Notes: generated by a model not told the origin, from the letters alone. A DNA stretch of 43,497 bases from Legionella sp. (GCA_002786205.1 PEQM01000018.1:1-43497), one strand, 5' to 3'. Positions 1-9,683 are shown, counted from the stretch's first letter. Numbers and translations are program-made.

Positions 1-208
1 TATAAAACAACGGACAAAAGATACGGGGTTTTAGAAATTAATCAATAATGGCTGCGTAAGGTGAGTACAAATTAAAATAAAGGACAGCTAGTATAATTTT
101 TTATGCTCTAAAATTCAACTTGTTATCAAAAATAAAGTCATTTCTAGGCTTGAGTGTTTCAGTTTTTAGGAGTACCATATTTTTTAAATCTCGATGATAT
201 AAAAAAAT
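1..208. other. Gene-free left edge upstream of rnhB
   Basis: I see no convincing coding sequence here. The stretch is AT-rich. An AGGAG sequence lies at 168-172, but the first ATG after it (194-196) is followed within two codons by a stop. The right part carries the left arm of a perfect inverted repeat that reaches into rnhB (described separately). The lpxB gene often found upstream of rnhB in gammaproteobacteria is not recognisable. Confidence 0.5.
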
Positions 209-216
209 ATGGTACT
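171..216 (+). promoter_or_regulatory. Perfect 15-bp inverted repeat covering the rnhB start codon
   Basis: The arms at 171-185 and 202-216 are exact reverse complements, separated by 16 bases. The rnhB ATG at 209-211 lies inside the right arm, and the only Shine-Dalgarno-like sequence (AGGAG, 168-172) touches the left arm. An in-frame stop at 200-202 excludes an upstream start. In RNA this hairpin would pair the start codon, so it could limit translation. The repeat is seen directly; the regulatory role is inference. Confidence 0.5.
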
Positions 217-769
217 AATAGCTGGTGTTGATGAAGTAGGAAGAGGACCCTTGGCTGGCCCCGTGGTCACGGCAGCGGTTATTTTAAAAGAGCCTATTGC
301 TGGATTGGCAGATTCTAAAAAATTAACCCCAGCTTCTCGTAAAAAACTCTCAATACAGATTAAGGCTCATGCCTACGCCTATGCATATGGGCGAGCCGAA
401 GTAGATGAAATTGACAGATTAAATATTCATCATGCTACGTTATTGGCCATGCAAAGAGCCGTTGATGCCTTACCGATTAGACCCACGCAAGTTTTAATAG
501 ATGGCATTCATCTTCCTCCTGCACTGGGCATATCTTGTCAGGCTATAGTGCAAGGAGACAGTCTCATTCCTGAAATTAGTGCGGCATCCATTCTTGCCAA
601 GGTATTAAGAGATGAGGAAATGGAACAAATGGATAGCATTTATCCTGGATATGGATTCGCTTCTCATAAAGGTTACCCAACCTCGGTACATAGAAAGGCA
701 TTAATAGCACTTGGTCCCTCACCCATTCATCGCAGGAGTTATGCTCCAGTTGCCACATTGATTAAATAA
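209..769 (+). CDS. rnhB: Ribonuclease HII
   Basis: RNase HII removes single ribonucleotides and RNA from RNA/DNA hybrids in the cytoplasm. The 186-residue protein begins with the family signature [16 protein letters not shown]. The expected acidic catalytic residues are visible as D8, E9, D98 and D117, the last in a [16 protein letters not shown] context. Length is normal, slightly short at the N-terminus. The ATG at 209 is the first in frame after a stop at 200-202. No Shine-Dalgarno lies at the usual distance, and the start codon is inside an inverted repeat. It converges on rodA with 24 bases between the two stops. Identification is secure. Confidence 0.96.
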   Translation: MVLIAGVDEVGRGPLAGPVVTAAVILKEPIAGLADSKKLTPASRKKLSIQIKAHAYAYAYGRAEVDEIDRLNIHHATLLAMQRAVDALPIRPTQVLIDGIHLPPALGISCQAIVQGDSLIPEISAASILAKVLRDEEMEQMDSIYPGYGFASHKGYPTSVHRKALIALGPSPIHRRSYAPVATLIK

Positions 770-793
770 TTTTGCGATGCTTAACCCCTTTAT

Positions 794-1912
794 TTAGCGA
801 CAGCTATTAAACAAGATCCGGTGTGTACTAATGGACATTAATATGCCAAATCCAGCCAAAAAAGTTACCATGGCTGTACCGCCATAGCTCACTAAAGGTA
901 AGGGGATGCCAACAACAGGAAGAATGCCCATCACCATACCAATATTGACAAAACCGGAAAAGAAAAAACTCATTGCCAAACTGGCCGCCAGTAGTCGGGT
1001 ATACGTTGTTTGGGCGTGATTGGCTATATTTAAGCTTCTAAGGGAAATGAGCACAATGAGAATAATGACTATCAGCCCCCCAATAAAACCAAATTCTTCT
1101 CCATTAACAGCAAATATAAAATCTGTGGCGTGTTCAGGGAGAAAGTTGAGATGAGACTGACTTCCTTCCAACCAGCCTTTGCCCATTAGTCCTCCTGAAC
1201 CAATAGCAATTTTGGATTGAATGATATGATAACCAGTACCTAAAGGATCCTGTTCTGGATCAAGTAAGGTATAGATGCGTTGTTTTTGGTAATCATGCAT
1301 GACATGCCATACTAAAGGCGCAGCAGCGCCGATGAGTAGTGCAATGGTTAAAATAATTTTAAATCGTATTCCTGCAATAAAGATAACGCATAATCCTGCG
1401 CTGGCAACCATGATGGCAGTGCCTAGATCAGGCTGTTTGGCTATGAGAAGGGCGGGTATAAAAATAATAAGCCCTGCAATGACAATGGATTTAAGATGCC
1501 CAGAATGGGTTTGGCGATCAAAAAACCAGGCAGCCATCATGGGAACGGCAAGTTTCATAATTTCAGAGGGTTGAAAACGAAATAAACCCAGCTCAAGCCA
1601 ACGCTGTGCTCCTTTACCAATTTTTCCCATAATCATGACTGCCAGTAGTAAGCTGAGTCCAGCTCCATAAATCCATGGGGTCCAAATTTTATACTTATGT
1701 GGTGGAATGAAGGCTAAAATCAGCATGATTACTGAGGCGATAACAAGACGCATGGTCTGACGCATGATCATTGCCATATTGGTATTAGAGGCGCTATATA
1801 AAATCAGTAAGCCAAAACTAATTAATATAAATAACAAGGTCATCAGCGGTGCATCAATGTGCAGTGCTTTGCTTGTAAATCGATAAACTGGTCGGGTATG
1901 TAATCGCTTCAT
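794..1912 (-). CDS. rodA: RodA, SEDS-family peptidoglycan glycosyltransferase
   Basis: RodA polymerises lipid II into glycan strands during cell elongation, working with the transpeptidase PBP2 in the elongasome. The 372-residue polytopic protein has about ten hydrophobic segments and SEDS motifs: KIGKGAQRWLELGLFRFQPSEIMKLAVPM in the middle, and a C-terminal GFVNIGMVMGILPVVGIPLPLVSYGG segment. Length matches the family. The start overlaps the end of mrdA by 4 bases, so the two are probably translationally coupled. It is the last gene of rsfS-rlmH-mrdA-rodA. The rlpA and dacA genes that often follow are absent, and rnhB lies there instead on the opposite strand. Confidence 0.96.
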   Translation of the reverse strand: MKRLHTRPVYRFTSKALHIDAPLMTLLFILISFGLLILYSASNTNMAMIMRQTMRLVIASVIMLILAFIPPHKYKIWTPWIYGAGLSLLLAVMIMGKIGKGAQRWLELGLFRFQPSEIMKLAVPMMAAWFFDRQTHSGHLKSIVIAGLIIFIPALLIAKQPDLGTAIMVASAGLCVIFIAGIRFKIILTIALLIGAAAPLVWHVMHDYQKQRIYTLLDPEQDPLGTGYHIIQSKIAIGSGGLMGKGWLEGSQSHLNFLPEHATDFIFAVNGEEFGFIGGLIVIILIVLISLRSLNIANHAQTTYTRLLAASLAMSFFFSGFVNIGMVMGILPVVGIPLPLVSYGGTAMVTFLAGFGILMSISTHRILFNSCR

Positions 1913-3762
1913 GGTTCTTTGTTTAATGGGTGGATAGAATAATAAGTGTCAATAATTTTACGTGCAACAAAAGAGGCGGCAAAATCATTTTCTACTACAA
2001 CGGCTATAGCAATATCGGGGTTTTCAACGGGAGTAAAGCCTATAAATAAAGAATTGTCTCTGAGCGCCTCAGGGATGTCTTCATATCGTGTTTTTTCATA
2101 TTGTCGTCCGCTATGTACTTGAGCTGTTCCCGTTTTGCCCGCCATTGGATAAGGAGGGTTTCTGCCAAAACGATATCCAGTACCTTCATTGCTAATCAAT
2201 ACATTATGCATGGCCTGTGCAACAATGGACCAGTTTTGTGGGTCATTTAGCTGAATGTGTTCTTCCATAACCGTCTGATAAGGTGTTTGTTCTTCATTGT
2301 CGCTATTGATTGTTTTTATGAGTAGATGCGGTTTAAATCGCATGCCTTTTTGACTCAATGTGGCAGTAGCATTAGCCATTTGCAAGGGGGTAGCCAGCAT
2401 AAAGCCTTGACCAATAGACGAAATAATCGTATCGCCAGGATACCAGGTTACTCCTTTGACTTGTCTTTTCCATTCAATACTAGGCACGATGCCATTAGCT
2501 TCTTCATAGAGATCTACATGTGTCAGACTGCCAAGTCCAAATTTTTTCAGCATTTCAGCAATATGAGTGATGCCCATTTTATTGCCTAAATTATAGAAAT
2601 AGGTATCGCAAGATACCGTGATTGCCCGTTTGAAATTAATCGCTCCATGTCCTGTTTTTTTCCAGTCGCGATAAATATGACTGGCGGTAGGTAGTTTGTA
2701 TTTTCCATGGTCATAAATTTCAGAAGTAGGCGTCACAAATCCTTTATCCAGCCCGGCTAAGCCTACAAAAGGTTTAATTGTTGATGCAGGAGGATATACA
2801 CCACGCACTGCACGATTGAAAAGAGGTCTTTGTAGTGCATTAGAAAGAATTTTATAATCTTTGGTACTGACGCCATTCACAAACAGATTGGGATCAAAAC
2901 TTGGAGAGCTTACCATCGCCAAAATCTCTCCATTATGTGAATCAATAACTACTGCTGCACCACGTTTGTCTTTCAATGCCTCATAAGCGGCTTGTTGTAA
3001 TCGAACATCAATACTTAAATACAACTTTGCCCCCGATTGAGGAGGTACTTTATTTATCGTTCTTAGTGTGCGTCCACTGACGTTAGTTTCTACCATTTGG
3101 TAGCCTACAGTGCCGTGTAGGATATCTTCATAGTATTTTTCAATACCTGCCTTACCAATAAAGTTAGTGGCTCGGTAATTGGTGGCATCGACTTGCTTAA
3201 GCTCCTGAATATTAATCCGACCTACATACCCTAGAGCATGAGCAGTGACTTCTCCTAAGGGATAATGGCGTAAAGAGCGGGCTTTTATGCTTACCCCTGG
3301 AAAGTGGTATTGATTGCTGGCAAATACAGCGACATCATTTTGACTTAATTTCAATTTAATGGGGATAGGCACGAAAGATCTATTTTGTGATTTGCTTTTA
3401 TAAAAACTGGAAACTTCATCATCAGTAATAGAAGGCAATAAAATACGTAATCGTTCAATGGTTTTTTTTAAATCTTTAACATGTTCAGGAATTATCTCAA
3501 GAACATAGACAGGAATATTTTCTGCTAATAAAACACCATTTCTATCTAAAATAACACCGCGAGGTGGCGCGATAGGAATAAGGGTCATTTGATTTTTTAA
3601 GGACAATGTTTTATATCGTTCAAACTGTGCTATTTGTAAAAAAGCAAGACGTAAAACGAGAATAAGTGACAGAACAATAAGCGTGGCAATCAACAATTGT
3701 AGTCTGAATCGTTGGTTTTGTGATTCTGATTGGTAAGAATTAAAAGATTGTTTAAAACGCAT
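1909..3762 (-). CDS. mrdA: Penicillin-binding protein 2, elongation transpeptidase
   Basis: PBP2 cross-links new peptidoglycan in the side wall as RodA's partner. From the ATG at 3762 the protein is 617 residues, with one membrane anchor near residues 22-45 and a PBP dimerisation domain. The transpeptidase domain has S327-T-I-K330 (SxxK), S384-C-D (SxN-type) and K543-T-G. The SxN position is SCD, as is common in PBP2. An in-frame TTG at 3780 would add six residues; I prefer the ATG because the tail MRFKQSF is typical, though neither start has a clear ribosome binding site. It overlaps rodA by 4 bases. Confidence 0.95.
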   Translation of the reverse strand: MRFKQSFNSYQSESQNQRFRLQLLIATLIVLSLILVLRLAFLQIAQFERYKTLSLKNQMTLIPIAPPRGVILDRNGVLLAENIPVYVLEIIPEHVKDLKKTIERLRILLPSITDDEVSSFYKSKSQNRSFVPIPIKLKLSQNDVAVFASNQYHFPGVSIKARSLRHYPLGEVTAHALGYVGRINIQELKQVDATNYRATNFIGKAGIEKYYEDILHGTVGYQMVETNVSGRTLRTINKVPPQSGAKLYLSIDVRLQQAAYEALKDKRGAAVVIDSHNGEILAMVSSPSFDPNLFVNGVSTKDYKILSNALQRPLFNRAVRGVYPPASTIKPFVGLAGLDKGFVTPTSEIYDHGKYKLPTASHIYRDWKKTGHGAINFKRAITVSCDTYFYNLGNKMGITHIAEMLKKFGLGSLTHVDLYEEANGIVPSIEWKRQVKGVTWYPGDTIISSIGQGFMLATPLQMANATATLSQKGMRFKPHLLIKTINSDNEEQTPYQTVMEEHIQLNDPQNWSIVAQAMHNVLISNEGTGYRFGRNPPYPMAGKTGTAQVHSGRQYEKTRYEDIPEALRDNSLFIGFTPVENPDIAIAVVVENDFAASFVARKIIDTYYSIHPLNKEP

Positions 3763-3959
3763 CACGGATATTGGGTACAAATATAACTAGGATACATGGT
3801 ACCTTAAAACAAACTTTTTACCAACGTAAAGAAAATATTTTTGTATCTATTCACCACATTTTGCATGCTTCAGGCGGAAAGTCAGATTTAAGTGCAGAAC
3901 GTTCAAGACGTGCCAAATATGGCTTTTCGGTGCGGATGGTCAATAGTTGTATGTTTTTA
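3763..3959. other. Gap between rlmH and mrdA with a repeat fragment
   Basis: No gene is supported here. rlmH and mrdA are both on the minus strand, but a gap of about 200 bases separates them, so mrdA-rodA may have its own promoter. A 28-base segment at 3847-3874 matches the palindromic element at 32033-32060 with three mismatches, although its outer arm is lost on the right. An open plus-strand frame through here has no coding character. Confidence 0.5.
3847..3874. repeat. Partial copy of a palindromic intergenic repeat
   Basis: This segment begins CTATTCACCA and ends TTCAGG. It aligns with 32033-32060 at 25 of 28 positions. The other copy is the core of a 13-bp perfect palindrome. Here the left arm is shortened and the right arm is replaced by unrelated sequence, so this looks like a degraded member of a dispersed repeat family. 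Two copies within one window suggest more elsewhere in the genome, which is inference. Confidence 0.55.
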
Positions 3960-4430
3960 TTACTTATGATAGGGATGGTTATTAATGATAGACCAGGCTC
4001 TATAAAGAGTTTCCAGTAAAAAAATGCGCACTAAGGGGTGAGGAAGAGTCAATTGAGACAAGGACCATTTTTCATGACATAAGGCCAATGTTTCCGGGGC
4101 AAACCCTTCCGGTCCTCCTATGAGCACACAAAGATGACTGGAATGTTGTTGTAGCTGTGTAATTCTTGCTGCAAGTCCTTCGCTGCTGAAGGTTTTTCCC
4201 AAGACATCCAACGCAATGATGTGACAACCCTCAGGGATTGCTTGTCGGATTAATGCAGCCTCTTTTTCTTTAATTCGCATCAAATCAGAAGACTTGCTTC
4301 GTTTGGTTAAGGGAATTTCCTTAAAATTTAGGCTAATAGCATCGTTAAACCGTTTGGCATAATCTTGAGTTCCTTCATTGACCCAAGATGGCATTTTATT
4401 GCCTACGGCAACGACAGTAATTTTTAACAT
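3960..4430 (-). CDS. rlmH: 23S rRNA pseudouridine-1915 N3-methyltransferase
   Basis: RlmH is a SPOUT-class methyltransferase that uses S-adenosylmethionine to methylate pseudouridine 1915 of 23S rRNA. The 156-residue protein has the knotted SAM-binding C-terminal half, with [11 protein letters not shown] followed by [25 protein letters not shown] and the tail NHPYHK, all diagnostic. Its ATG (4428-4430) lies one base past the rsfS stop codon (4432-4434), indicating tight translational coupling. The rsfS-rlmH pairing is conserved widely across bacteria. Confidence 0.97.
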   Translation of the reverse strand: MLKITVVAVGNKMPSWVNEGTQDYAKRFNDAISLNFKEIPLTKRSKSSDLMRIKEKEAALIRQAIPEGCHIIALDVLGKTFSSEGLAARITQLQQHSSHLCVLIGGPEGFAPETLALCHEKWSLSQLTLPHPLVRIFLLETLYRAWSIINNHPYHK

Positions 4431-4431
4431 A

Positions 4432-4764
4432 TCAGTGGGCTTTCTCTTCCCATAGCGCTTCTAAATTATAAAATTGTCTGGACTCAGGTTGCATGACGTG
4501 TACGACAAAATCGCCGAGGTCGATTAAGGCCCATTCTCCCTGCTCCATACCAGTAGTATGCAAAGGAGGAAGCCCGAGAGCTTTCATATCCTCAACTACT
4601 TTTTGGGCAACAGAACGAACATGACGAGAAGAGCGACCTGATGCGATAATCATGTAGTCTGTAACAGTCGTTTGTTTGTGTACATCAAGCACTTTAATAT
4701 CTGCTGCCTGCATGTCTTCGAGTGATTTTAATAGGTTGGGTAACAAGTGCTTTGAATCAGCCAT
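4432..4764 (-). CDS. rsfS: Ribosomal silencing factor RsfS
   Basis: RsfS binds ribosomal protein uL14 and blocks joining of the subunits when nutrients are short. The compact domain is recognisable from the run D-I-K-V-L-D-V, then [19 protein letters not shown], and [24 protein letters not shown] sequence near the C-terminus. The likely start is the ATG at 4764 (MADSKHLL), giving 110 residues; an upstream in-frame start at 4779 would add five residues that match no family feature. It is first in the rsfS-rlmH-mrdA-rodA order. Confidence 0.94.
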   Translation of the reverse strand: MADSKHLLPNLLKSLEDMQAADIKVLDVHKQTTVTDYMIIASGRSSRHVRSVAQKVVEDMKALGLPPLHTTGMEQGEWALIDLGDFVVHVMQPESRQFYNLEALWEEKAH

Positions 4765-4799
4765 AAAATTTAATAACAACGTAGTGTAAAAAAGAAACG

Positions 4800-4828
4800 A
4801 TTATACCCGTAATTTGATGATATAAAAA
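4800..4828 (-). promoter_or_regulatory. Possible promoter for rsfS-rlmH
   Basis: On the minus strand a perfect TATAAT -10 element lies at 4800-4805. A weak -35 (TTTTTA) lies at 4823-4828, 17 bases upstream. The predicted transcription start would fall about 25-30 bases before the rsfS start at 4764. The -10 is convincing but the -35 is poor. Confidence 0.4.
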
Positions 4829-4832
4829 GATG

Positions 4833-6275
4833 TTATTCGATCATTTTAACTCGCGTCAGTAAAAATTTGATAACTGCATAAATAATAAAGCAGCCTAAAG
4901 TGGTTAGAAATAAAATTCCTAATTGTTGACTAAAGCCGGCAATGTAAAATTCTCGCATGACTTCTAAACGAGTTACGCCTTCTGGAATGGCTGTAAATGC
5001 CGCTAGTTTGCCAGATAAAAATCCACCAATACCTAAAGAGACAAAGAAAATACCAACCATGGTACTGACTTTATTTTTGTCGGCCAGAAGGGTAATTGCT
5101 GCCAGTCCTGTAGGTGAAAGAAAAAGTTCTGCAGCAGAAATACTCAAGAAAGCAGGTATGATTAATAAGGGGGAGAGTAAGGTATTGATATTTAGCGTAC
5201 TGGCCAAAACAAGTAAGCCATAAGCGATACTCATAAAAATCATAGAATAAATAAATTTTCTGCCTGTACTTAAGGCTCGCTCCATTAAAGTAAGCTGTGG
5301 GTGTTGTTTGGCTAGAACATACCCAATAATTAGCATGCCTATGCTTTGGATGGTAATGTAATAAGGAGGAGGGAACTCGATGCCCCATAAGCTAGGTTTA
5401 ACCATTCTGGAAATAAATAATGTCCAGGACATAAACATTTGAAAATAAAAGGCCCAAAATAAGATAGAGATAATGCATAACAAACCAATAACCAAAGTTT
5501 GACGTGCTTGATTGGCACTTTCTTGACTGACAGAATAAAAAATATAGATTGATGAAAAGAGGACCACGCTTGCAAAAATGAGGTTGGCAAATTGTGGCGA
5601 GTTTAAAATATAAAAGGCTAAAGCCCCCAGCAAGGTTAATAACAGCAGTGTGATGAGGCTGTTTTTAACCGTTAAAGAGTGCTCATTATAATCGGTCACT
5701 TTATAGAGTTTAATTCCGAAAGCAAAAACAGAAAAAGAGATAATCATCCCTATAGCGGCACTAAAAAAAGCGGCAGACCAACCAAAATATTTACTCAGTG
5801 GGCTAGGTAATAAGGTACCCAAAATAATTCCACAGGTTATACCCATATAAAAAATGGTAAAGCCACTTTCTCTTCGGGTCGAGGACTTAGGATATTCATT
5901 GCCTAGTAAAGAAGAGATGTTGGGTTTTAATAATCCAGTTCCGACAGCAATACCTGATAGTGCCGCAGTAAGTGCTACTGTTCCACTTAAAAAAGAAAGG
6001 AAGCCGTAATTGACTAATAAGACTAATGCCCCTAAAAGGATTGCTTTTTTTTGTCCTATCAGTTTGTCCGCTATCCATCCGCCTACTACAGGTGACAAAT
6101 AAGTAAGTGCTGTAAAAGAGCCAACCAAAGCATAAATTTCCTTATCTGGCCACTTGTAATAAAGAGCCAAATAAAGAGTAAGAAGTGTTTGAACCACATA
6201 GAAACCGTAGCGCTCCCACATTTCAGAAGCAAAAAAAACACGTAAGGATTTGGGATGTTTTTCTATATTATTCAT
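4833..6275 (-). CDS. Proton-coupled oligopeptide transporter (POT/PTR2 family)
   Basis: POT proteins import di- and tripeptides driven by protons. This 480-residue protein has about twelve to fourteen hydrophobic segments. Near the N-terminus it carries the proton-coupling motif as E18-M-W-E21-R22-Y-G-F-Y26, matching the ExxERFxYY pattern. A loop VGGWIADKLIGQKKAILLGA and a GLLKPNISSLLGNEY segment are also typical of PTR2. It is transcribed alone, with hutU diverging from it across about 150 bases. Peptide import next to histidine breakdown suits an amino-acid-using organism. The exact substrate cannot be read from sequence. Confidence 0.9.
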   Translation of the reverse strand: MNNIEKHPKSLRVFFASEMWERYGFYVVQTLLTLYLALYYKWPDKEIYALVGSFTALTYLSPVVGGWIADKLIGQKKAILLGALVLLVNYGFLSFLSGTVALTAALSGIAVGTGLLKPNISSLLGNEYPKSSTRRESGFTIFYMGITCGIILGTLLPSPLSKYFGWSAAFFSAAIGMIISFSVFAFGIKLYKVTDYNEHSLTVKNSLITLLLLTLLGALAFYILNSPQFANLIFASVVLFSSIYIFYSVSQESANQARQTLVIGLLCIISILFWAFYFQMFMSWTLFISRMVKPSLWGIEFPPPYYITIQSIGMLIIGYVLAKQHPQLTLMERALSTGRKFIYSMIFMSIAYGLLVLASTLNINTLLSPLLIIPAFLSISAAELFLSPTGLAAITLLADKNKVSTMVGIFFVSLGIGGFLSGKLAAFTAIPEGVTRLEVMREFYIAGFSQQLGILFLTTLGCFIIYAVIKFLLTRVKMIE

Positions 6276-6428
6276 GAGGTCTTTTGTGTGTTTTTTAAAC
6301 GGTCAGACCAGTATAGCATAAGCAAGAGAGTGCTTTCCAATATAACATTTTAAGTATTGAAAGTACTGGTGTATGATGCCTGCAAGGCCTTATGCAAGAG
6401 CAAGTAGATCTGTCATTTTAAGGAGAAT

Positions 6429-8099
6429 ATGATGAGCCAGGGTGAATACAAACCGATCATAAAAGCCAGTCGAGGAGATACATTGCAGGCGAAGACATGG
6501 CTTACTGAAGCTGCAATCCGCATGTTATGCAATAATTTGGATCCTGAGGTTGCAGAAAATCCCGAAGAGTTAATCGTCTATGGCGGTTTGGGTAAGGCGG
6601 CAAGAAACTGGGCTTGTTTTGATAAAATCATTGAAGTACTGTCCAAATTAAACTCAGATGAAACTTTGTTAATTCAATCAGGAAAACCAGTTGGTGTTTT
6701 TAAAACACATGAAGATGCTCCTCGTGTCTTATTGGCCAACTCTAATCTGGTTCCTCGCTGGGCTACTTGGGAACACTTTAATGACCTGGATAAAAAAGGA
6801 CTGATGATGTATGGCCAGATGACTGCGGGCAGCTGGATTTATATCGGCTCCCAGGGTATCGTTCAGGGTACTTACGAAACATTTATCGCGGCAGCTAAAA
6901 AGCATTATCAAGGGAGCTTGTCTGGACGATGGATATTAACGGCCGGGCTCGGAGGTATGGGTGGTGCGCAACCATTAGCAGGCACTATGGCAGGTGCTAG
7001 CGTTTTGGCCATTGAGTGCGATGAGCAACGCATTAAAAAACGATTGCAAACACGTTATCTGGACAGATATACCAAAGACATCAATGAAGCGTTGCATTGG
7101 ATTAATGAGTCTTGTCAAAAAAAAGAGCCCTTATCTGTTGCTGTCTTGGGTAATGCAGCAGAATTATTTCCGCAATTACTGGCGTTAGGCGCCAAGCCGT
7201 CATTAGTCACCGATCAAACCAGTGCTCATGATCCATTAAATGGCTATTTGCCAGCTGGATGGTCATTAGAACACGCTTTTGAAATGAGAAAAAATCAGCC
7301 TGAATTAGTTGTCGCAGAAGCGAAAAAATCTATGGCTATTCAAGTCAGAGCCATGCTTGAGTTTCAAAAACAAGGCATAGCTGTTTTTGATTATGGTAAT
7401 AACATTCGTCAAATGGCTTATGAAGCAGGTGAAGCGAATGCTTTTTCTTTTGAAGGTTTTGTTCCTGCCTATATTAGACCTTTATTTTGTGAGGGTATTG
7501 GGCCATTTCGTTGGGTAGCGTTGTCGGGTGATCCCGAAGATATTTATACAACCGATGCGTTGGTGAAGGAGCTGATGCCACAAGATACTCATTTGCATCA
7601 CTGGCTGGATATGGCCAGAGAGAAAATTGCATTTCAAGGCTTGCCTGCCCGTATTTGTTGGGTTGGTCTAAAAGACAGGGCTCGCTTGGCTTTGGCATTT
7701 AACGAATTGGTTAAAAATAAGAAAGTAAAAGCACCGATTGTCATAGGGCGAGATCACCTGGATTCTGGTTCAGTGGCAAGTCCAAATCGTGAAACAGAAG
7801 CCATGCTAGATGGTAGTGATGCGGTTTCAGATTGGCCTTTATTGAATGCATTATTAAATTGCGCCAGTGGTGCGACATGGGTCAGTATTCACCATGGAGG
7901 TGGCGTAGGGATGGGCTTTTCTCAGCATGCAGGAGTTGTTATCGTTGCAGATGGTACAGAAAAAGCAGCTCAAAGGATTGCCCGTGTTTTACATAATGAT
8001 CCAGCAACAGGGGTTATGCGTCATGCTGACGCAGGCTATGAGATAGCTCAAAAAGCTGCCATTGAAAATAAGCTTTGGTTACCCATGCAATCGCAATAA
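6429..8099 (+). CDS. hutU: Urocanate hydratase
   Basis: Urocanase uses NAD+ as an electrophilic cofactor to convert urocanate to imidazolonepropionate, the second step of histidine degradation. The 556-residue length matches the family. Family landmarks in order are [11 protein letters not shown] near the N-terminus, the Rossmann region [37 protein letters not shown], and the urocanase signature [13 protein letters not shown] with its catalytic-site cysteine. AGGAG (6421-6425) sits before the ATG at 6429; a second ATG at 6432 is possible. hutH follows after 22 bases. hutI and hutG are not present in this window. Confidence 0.98.
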   Translation: MMSQGEYKPIIKASRGDTLQAKTWLTEAAIRMLCNNLDPEVAENPEELIVYGGLGKAARNWACFDKIIEVLSKLNSDETLLIQSGKPVGVFKTHEDAPRVLLANSNLVPRWATWEHFNDLDKKGLMMYGQMTAGSWIYIGSQGIVQGTYETFIAAAKKHYQGSLSGRWILTAGLGGMGGAQPLAGTMAGASVLAIECDEQRIKKRLQTRYLDRYTKDINEALHWINESCQKKEPLSVAVLGNAAELFPQLLALGAKPSLVTDQTSAHDPLNGYLPAGWSLEHAFEMRKNQPELVVAEAKKSMAIQVRAMLEFQKQGIAVFDYGNNIRQMAYEAGEANAFSFEGFVPAYIRPLFCEGIGPFRWVALSGDPEDIYTTDALVKELMPQDTHLHHWLDMAREKIAFQGLPARICWVGLKDRARLALAFNELVKNKKVKAPIVIGRDHLDSGSVASPNRETEAMLDGSDAVSDWPLLNALLNCASGATWVSIHHGGGVGMGFSQHAGVVIVADGTEKAAQRIARVLHNDPATGVMRHADAGYEIAQKAAIENKLWLPMQSQ

Positions 8100-8121
8100 T
8101 TTGTTGTTATAGGAGAAACGG

Positions 8122-9624
8122 ATGTCGCTGTTTAAGATTAATCCTGGTCAATTAACTTTGGCCGACATTAAAAATACCATGAAAAAGCATCAACCCTGTG
8201 CGTTAGTACCGGAAGCCATAGATGCCATACATCAGTCTTATAACACGGTAGCTAAAATAGTAGCTGATAAAAAAATAGTATACGGAATTAATACAGGTTT
8301 TGGATTGCTGGCCAAGCAATCCATTTCGCAGGATGATTTGTGTCAGTTACAGCGTAATATCGTCTTGTCTCATGCTTGTGGTACGGGTGAATTGCTTTCT
8401 GATGAGACAGTTGCGCTGATATTATTGTTAAAGATAAACAGCTTAGCCAGAGGGTATTCAGGGGTGAGGTTGGAGCTAGTTGAAGCATTAATAGCTCTTT
8501 ATAACCATCAAGTTTATCCGTGTATTCCTGAAAAAGGATCAGTAGGGGCATCAGGCGATTTGGTTCCATTAGCTCATATGGCGCTCCCTTTGCTTGGTGT
8601 AGGGCAGGTGCGTTATAAAGGGCAAATTGTGTCAGCAGTAGAAGGCTTGGGCAAAGCAGGTTTAAAGCCTTTAGCATTAGAAGCCAAAGAGGGGTTGGCT
8701 TTATTAAATGGCTTGCAGGTATCCGCAGCCATTGCTATTAGCGCATTATTTAAAACAGAACTACTATTTGAAACAGCAATTGTTGCAGGCAGTTTGGCTG
8801 TAGATGCCGCTTTAGGCAGTGATGTTCCCTTTGATGAAAAAATCCATTTGGCTCGTGGCCATGAAGCGCAATGCGATGTGGCTGCATTATACCGTACTTT
8901 GCTGGCTGGAAGCCCAATTCGAGCATCACATAAAGATTGTTCTCGTGTTCAAGATCCCTATTCCTTACGCTGTCAGCCACAAATTATGGGGGCAGCATTA
9001 CATCAAATCAGGTTTGTCAGTGATACATTGCAAGTAGAGGCTAATGCTGTTTCAGACAATCCTTTAATTTTTTCAGAAGATGAAGTGCTTTCAGGCGGTA
9101 ATTTTCATGGAGAAATGATTGCCATGGCCGCTGACAATCTTGCATTGGCTATTGCAGAAATTGGTGCGAATGCAGAACGGCGTATTGCATTATTGATAGA
9201 TAATCACTTTAGCAGTTTGCCTGCTTTTTTAATTGAGAATGGAGGCATTAACTCAGGATTTATGATTCCTCACGTTACAGCAGCGGCTTGCGCAAGTGAT
9301 AACAAAGCATTAGCACATCCGCACTCGGTCGACAGTTTGCCTACCTCGGCGAATCAAGAAGACCATGTATCCATGGCAACCAATGCAGCACGTCGATTAC
9401 ATAACATGGTTGATAACACGGCAACCATATTGGCTATAGAGCTTTTGGCTGCCTCGCAAGGACTTGAGTTTCATAAGCCATTAAAGACCTCTGTTCAATT
9501 GGAGTTCTTTTATAATAAAATAAGAGCATTGGTACCGCCATACGATAGTGATCGGTTCTTTGCGCCAGATATTGAAGTGATGAAGCAAAGTGTTTTGAGT
9601 GGTGAATTTGTGAGCAGTTATTGA
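8122..9624 (+). CDS. hutH: Histidine ammonia-lyase
   Basis: HutH deaminates L-histidine to urocanate, supplying the substrate for the preceding hutU. The self-made MIO prosthetic group forms from A143-S144-G145 in the context GSVGASGDLVPLAH. Other landmarks are YGINTGFGLLA near residue 54, SDNPLIF in the middle, and SVDSLPTSANQEDHVSM near residue 400. At 500 residues it is the usual size. An AGGAGA ribosome binding site lies about 6 bases before the ATG. It almost certainly forms a two-gene operon with hutU, ending near an AT-rich hairpin at 9640-9683. Confidence 0.98.
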   Translation: MSLFKINPGQLTLADIKNTMKKHQPCALVPEAIDAIHQSYNTVAKIVADKKIVYGINTGFGLLAKQSISQDDLCQLQRNIVLSHACGTGELLSDETVALILLLKINSLARGYSGVRLELVEALIALYNHQVYPCIPEKGSVGASGDLVPLAHMALPLLGVGQVRYKGQIVSAVEGLGKAGLKPLALEAKEGLALLNGLQVSAAIAISALFKTELLFETAIVAGSLAVDAALGSDVPFDEKIHLARGHEAQCDVAALYRTLLAGSPIRASHKDCSRVQDPYSLRCQPQIMGAALHQIRFVSDTLQVEANAVSDNPLIFSEDEVLSGGNFHGEMIAMAADNLALAIAEIGANAERRIALLIDNHFSSLPAFLIENGGINSGFMIPHVTAAACASDNKALAHPHSVDSLPTSANQEDHVSMATNAARRLHNMVDNTATILAIELLAASQGLEFHKPLKTSVQLEFFYNKIRALVPPYDSDRFFAPDIEVMKQSVLSGEFVSSY

Positions 9625-9639
9625 TATGCTTGTCTTCTT

Positions 9640-9683
9640 GATTTTGGTAATTTTAATGAAAACAAATTAAAATCACTAAAATC
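9640..9683 (+). terminator. AT-rich hairpin after hutH, possible terminator
   Basis: Arms at 9640-9657 and 9666-9683 pair over 18 positions, with one wobble and one mismatch, around an 8-base loop. The stem is almost all A and T, and no separate T-run follows, so it is not a textbook intrinsic terminator. Its position 16 bases after the hutH stop and before rnhA favours a role in ending or processing the hut transcript. Confidence 0.4.

Noticed and set aside
3771..4019. 82-codon plus-strand frame between mrdA and rlmH
   Set aside because: It overlaps the 3' end of rlmH on the other strand and crosses a repeat fragment; the translation has no family features.
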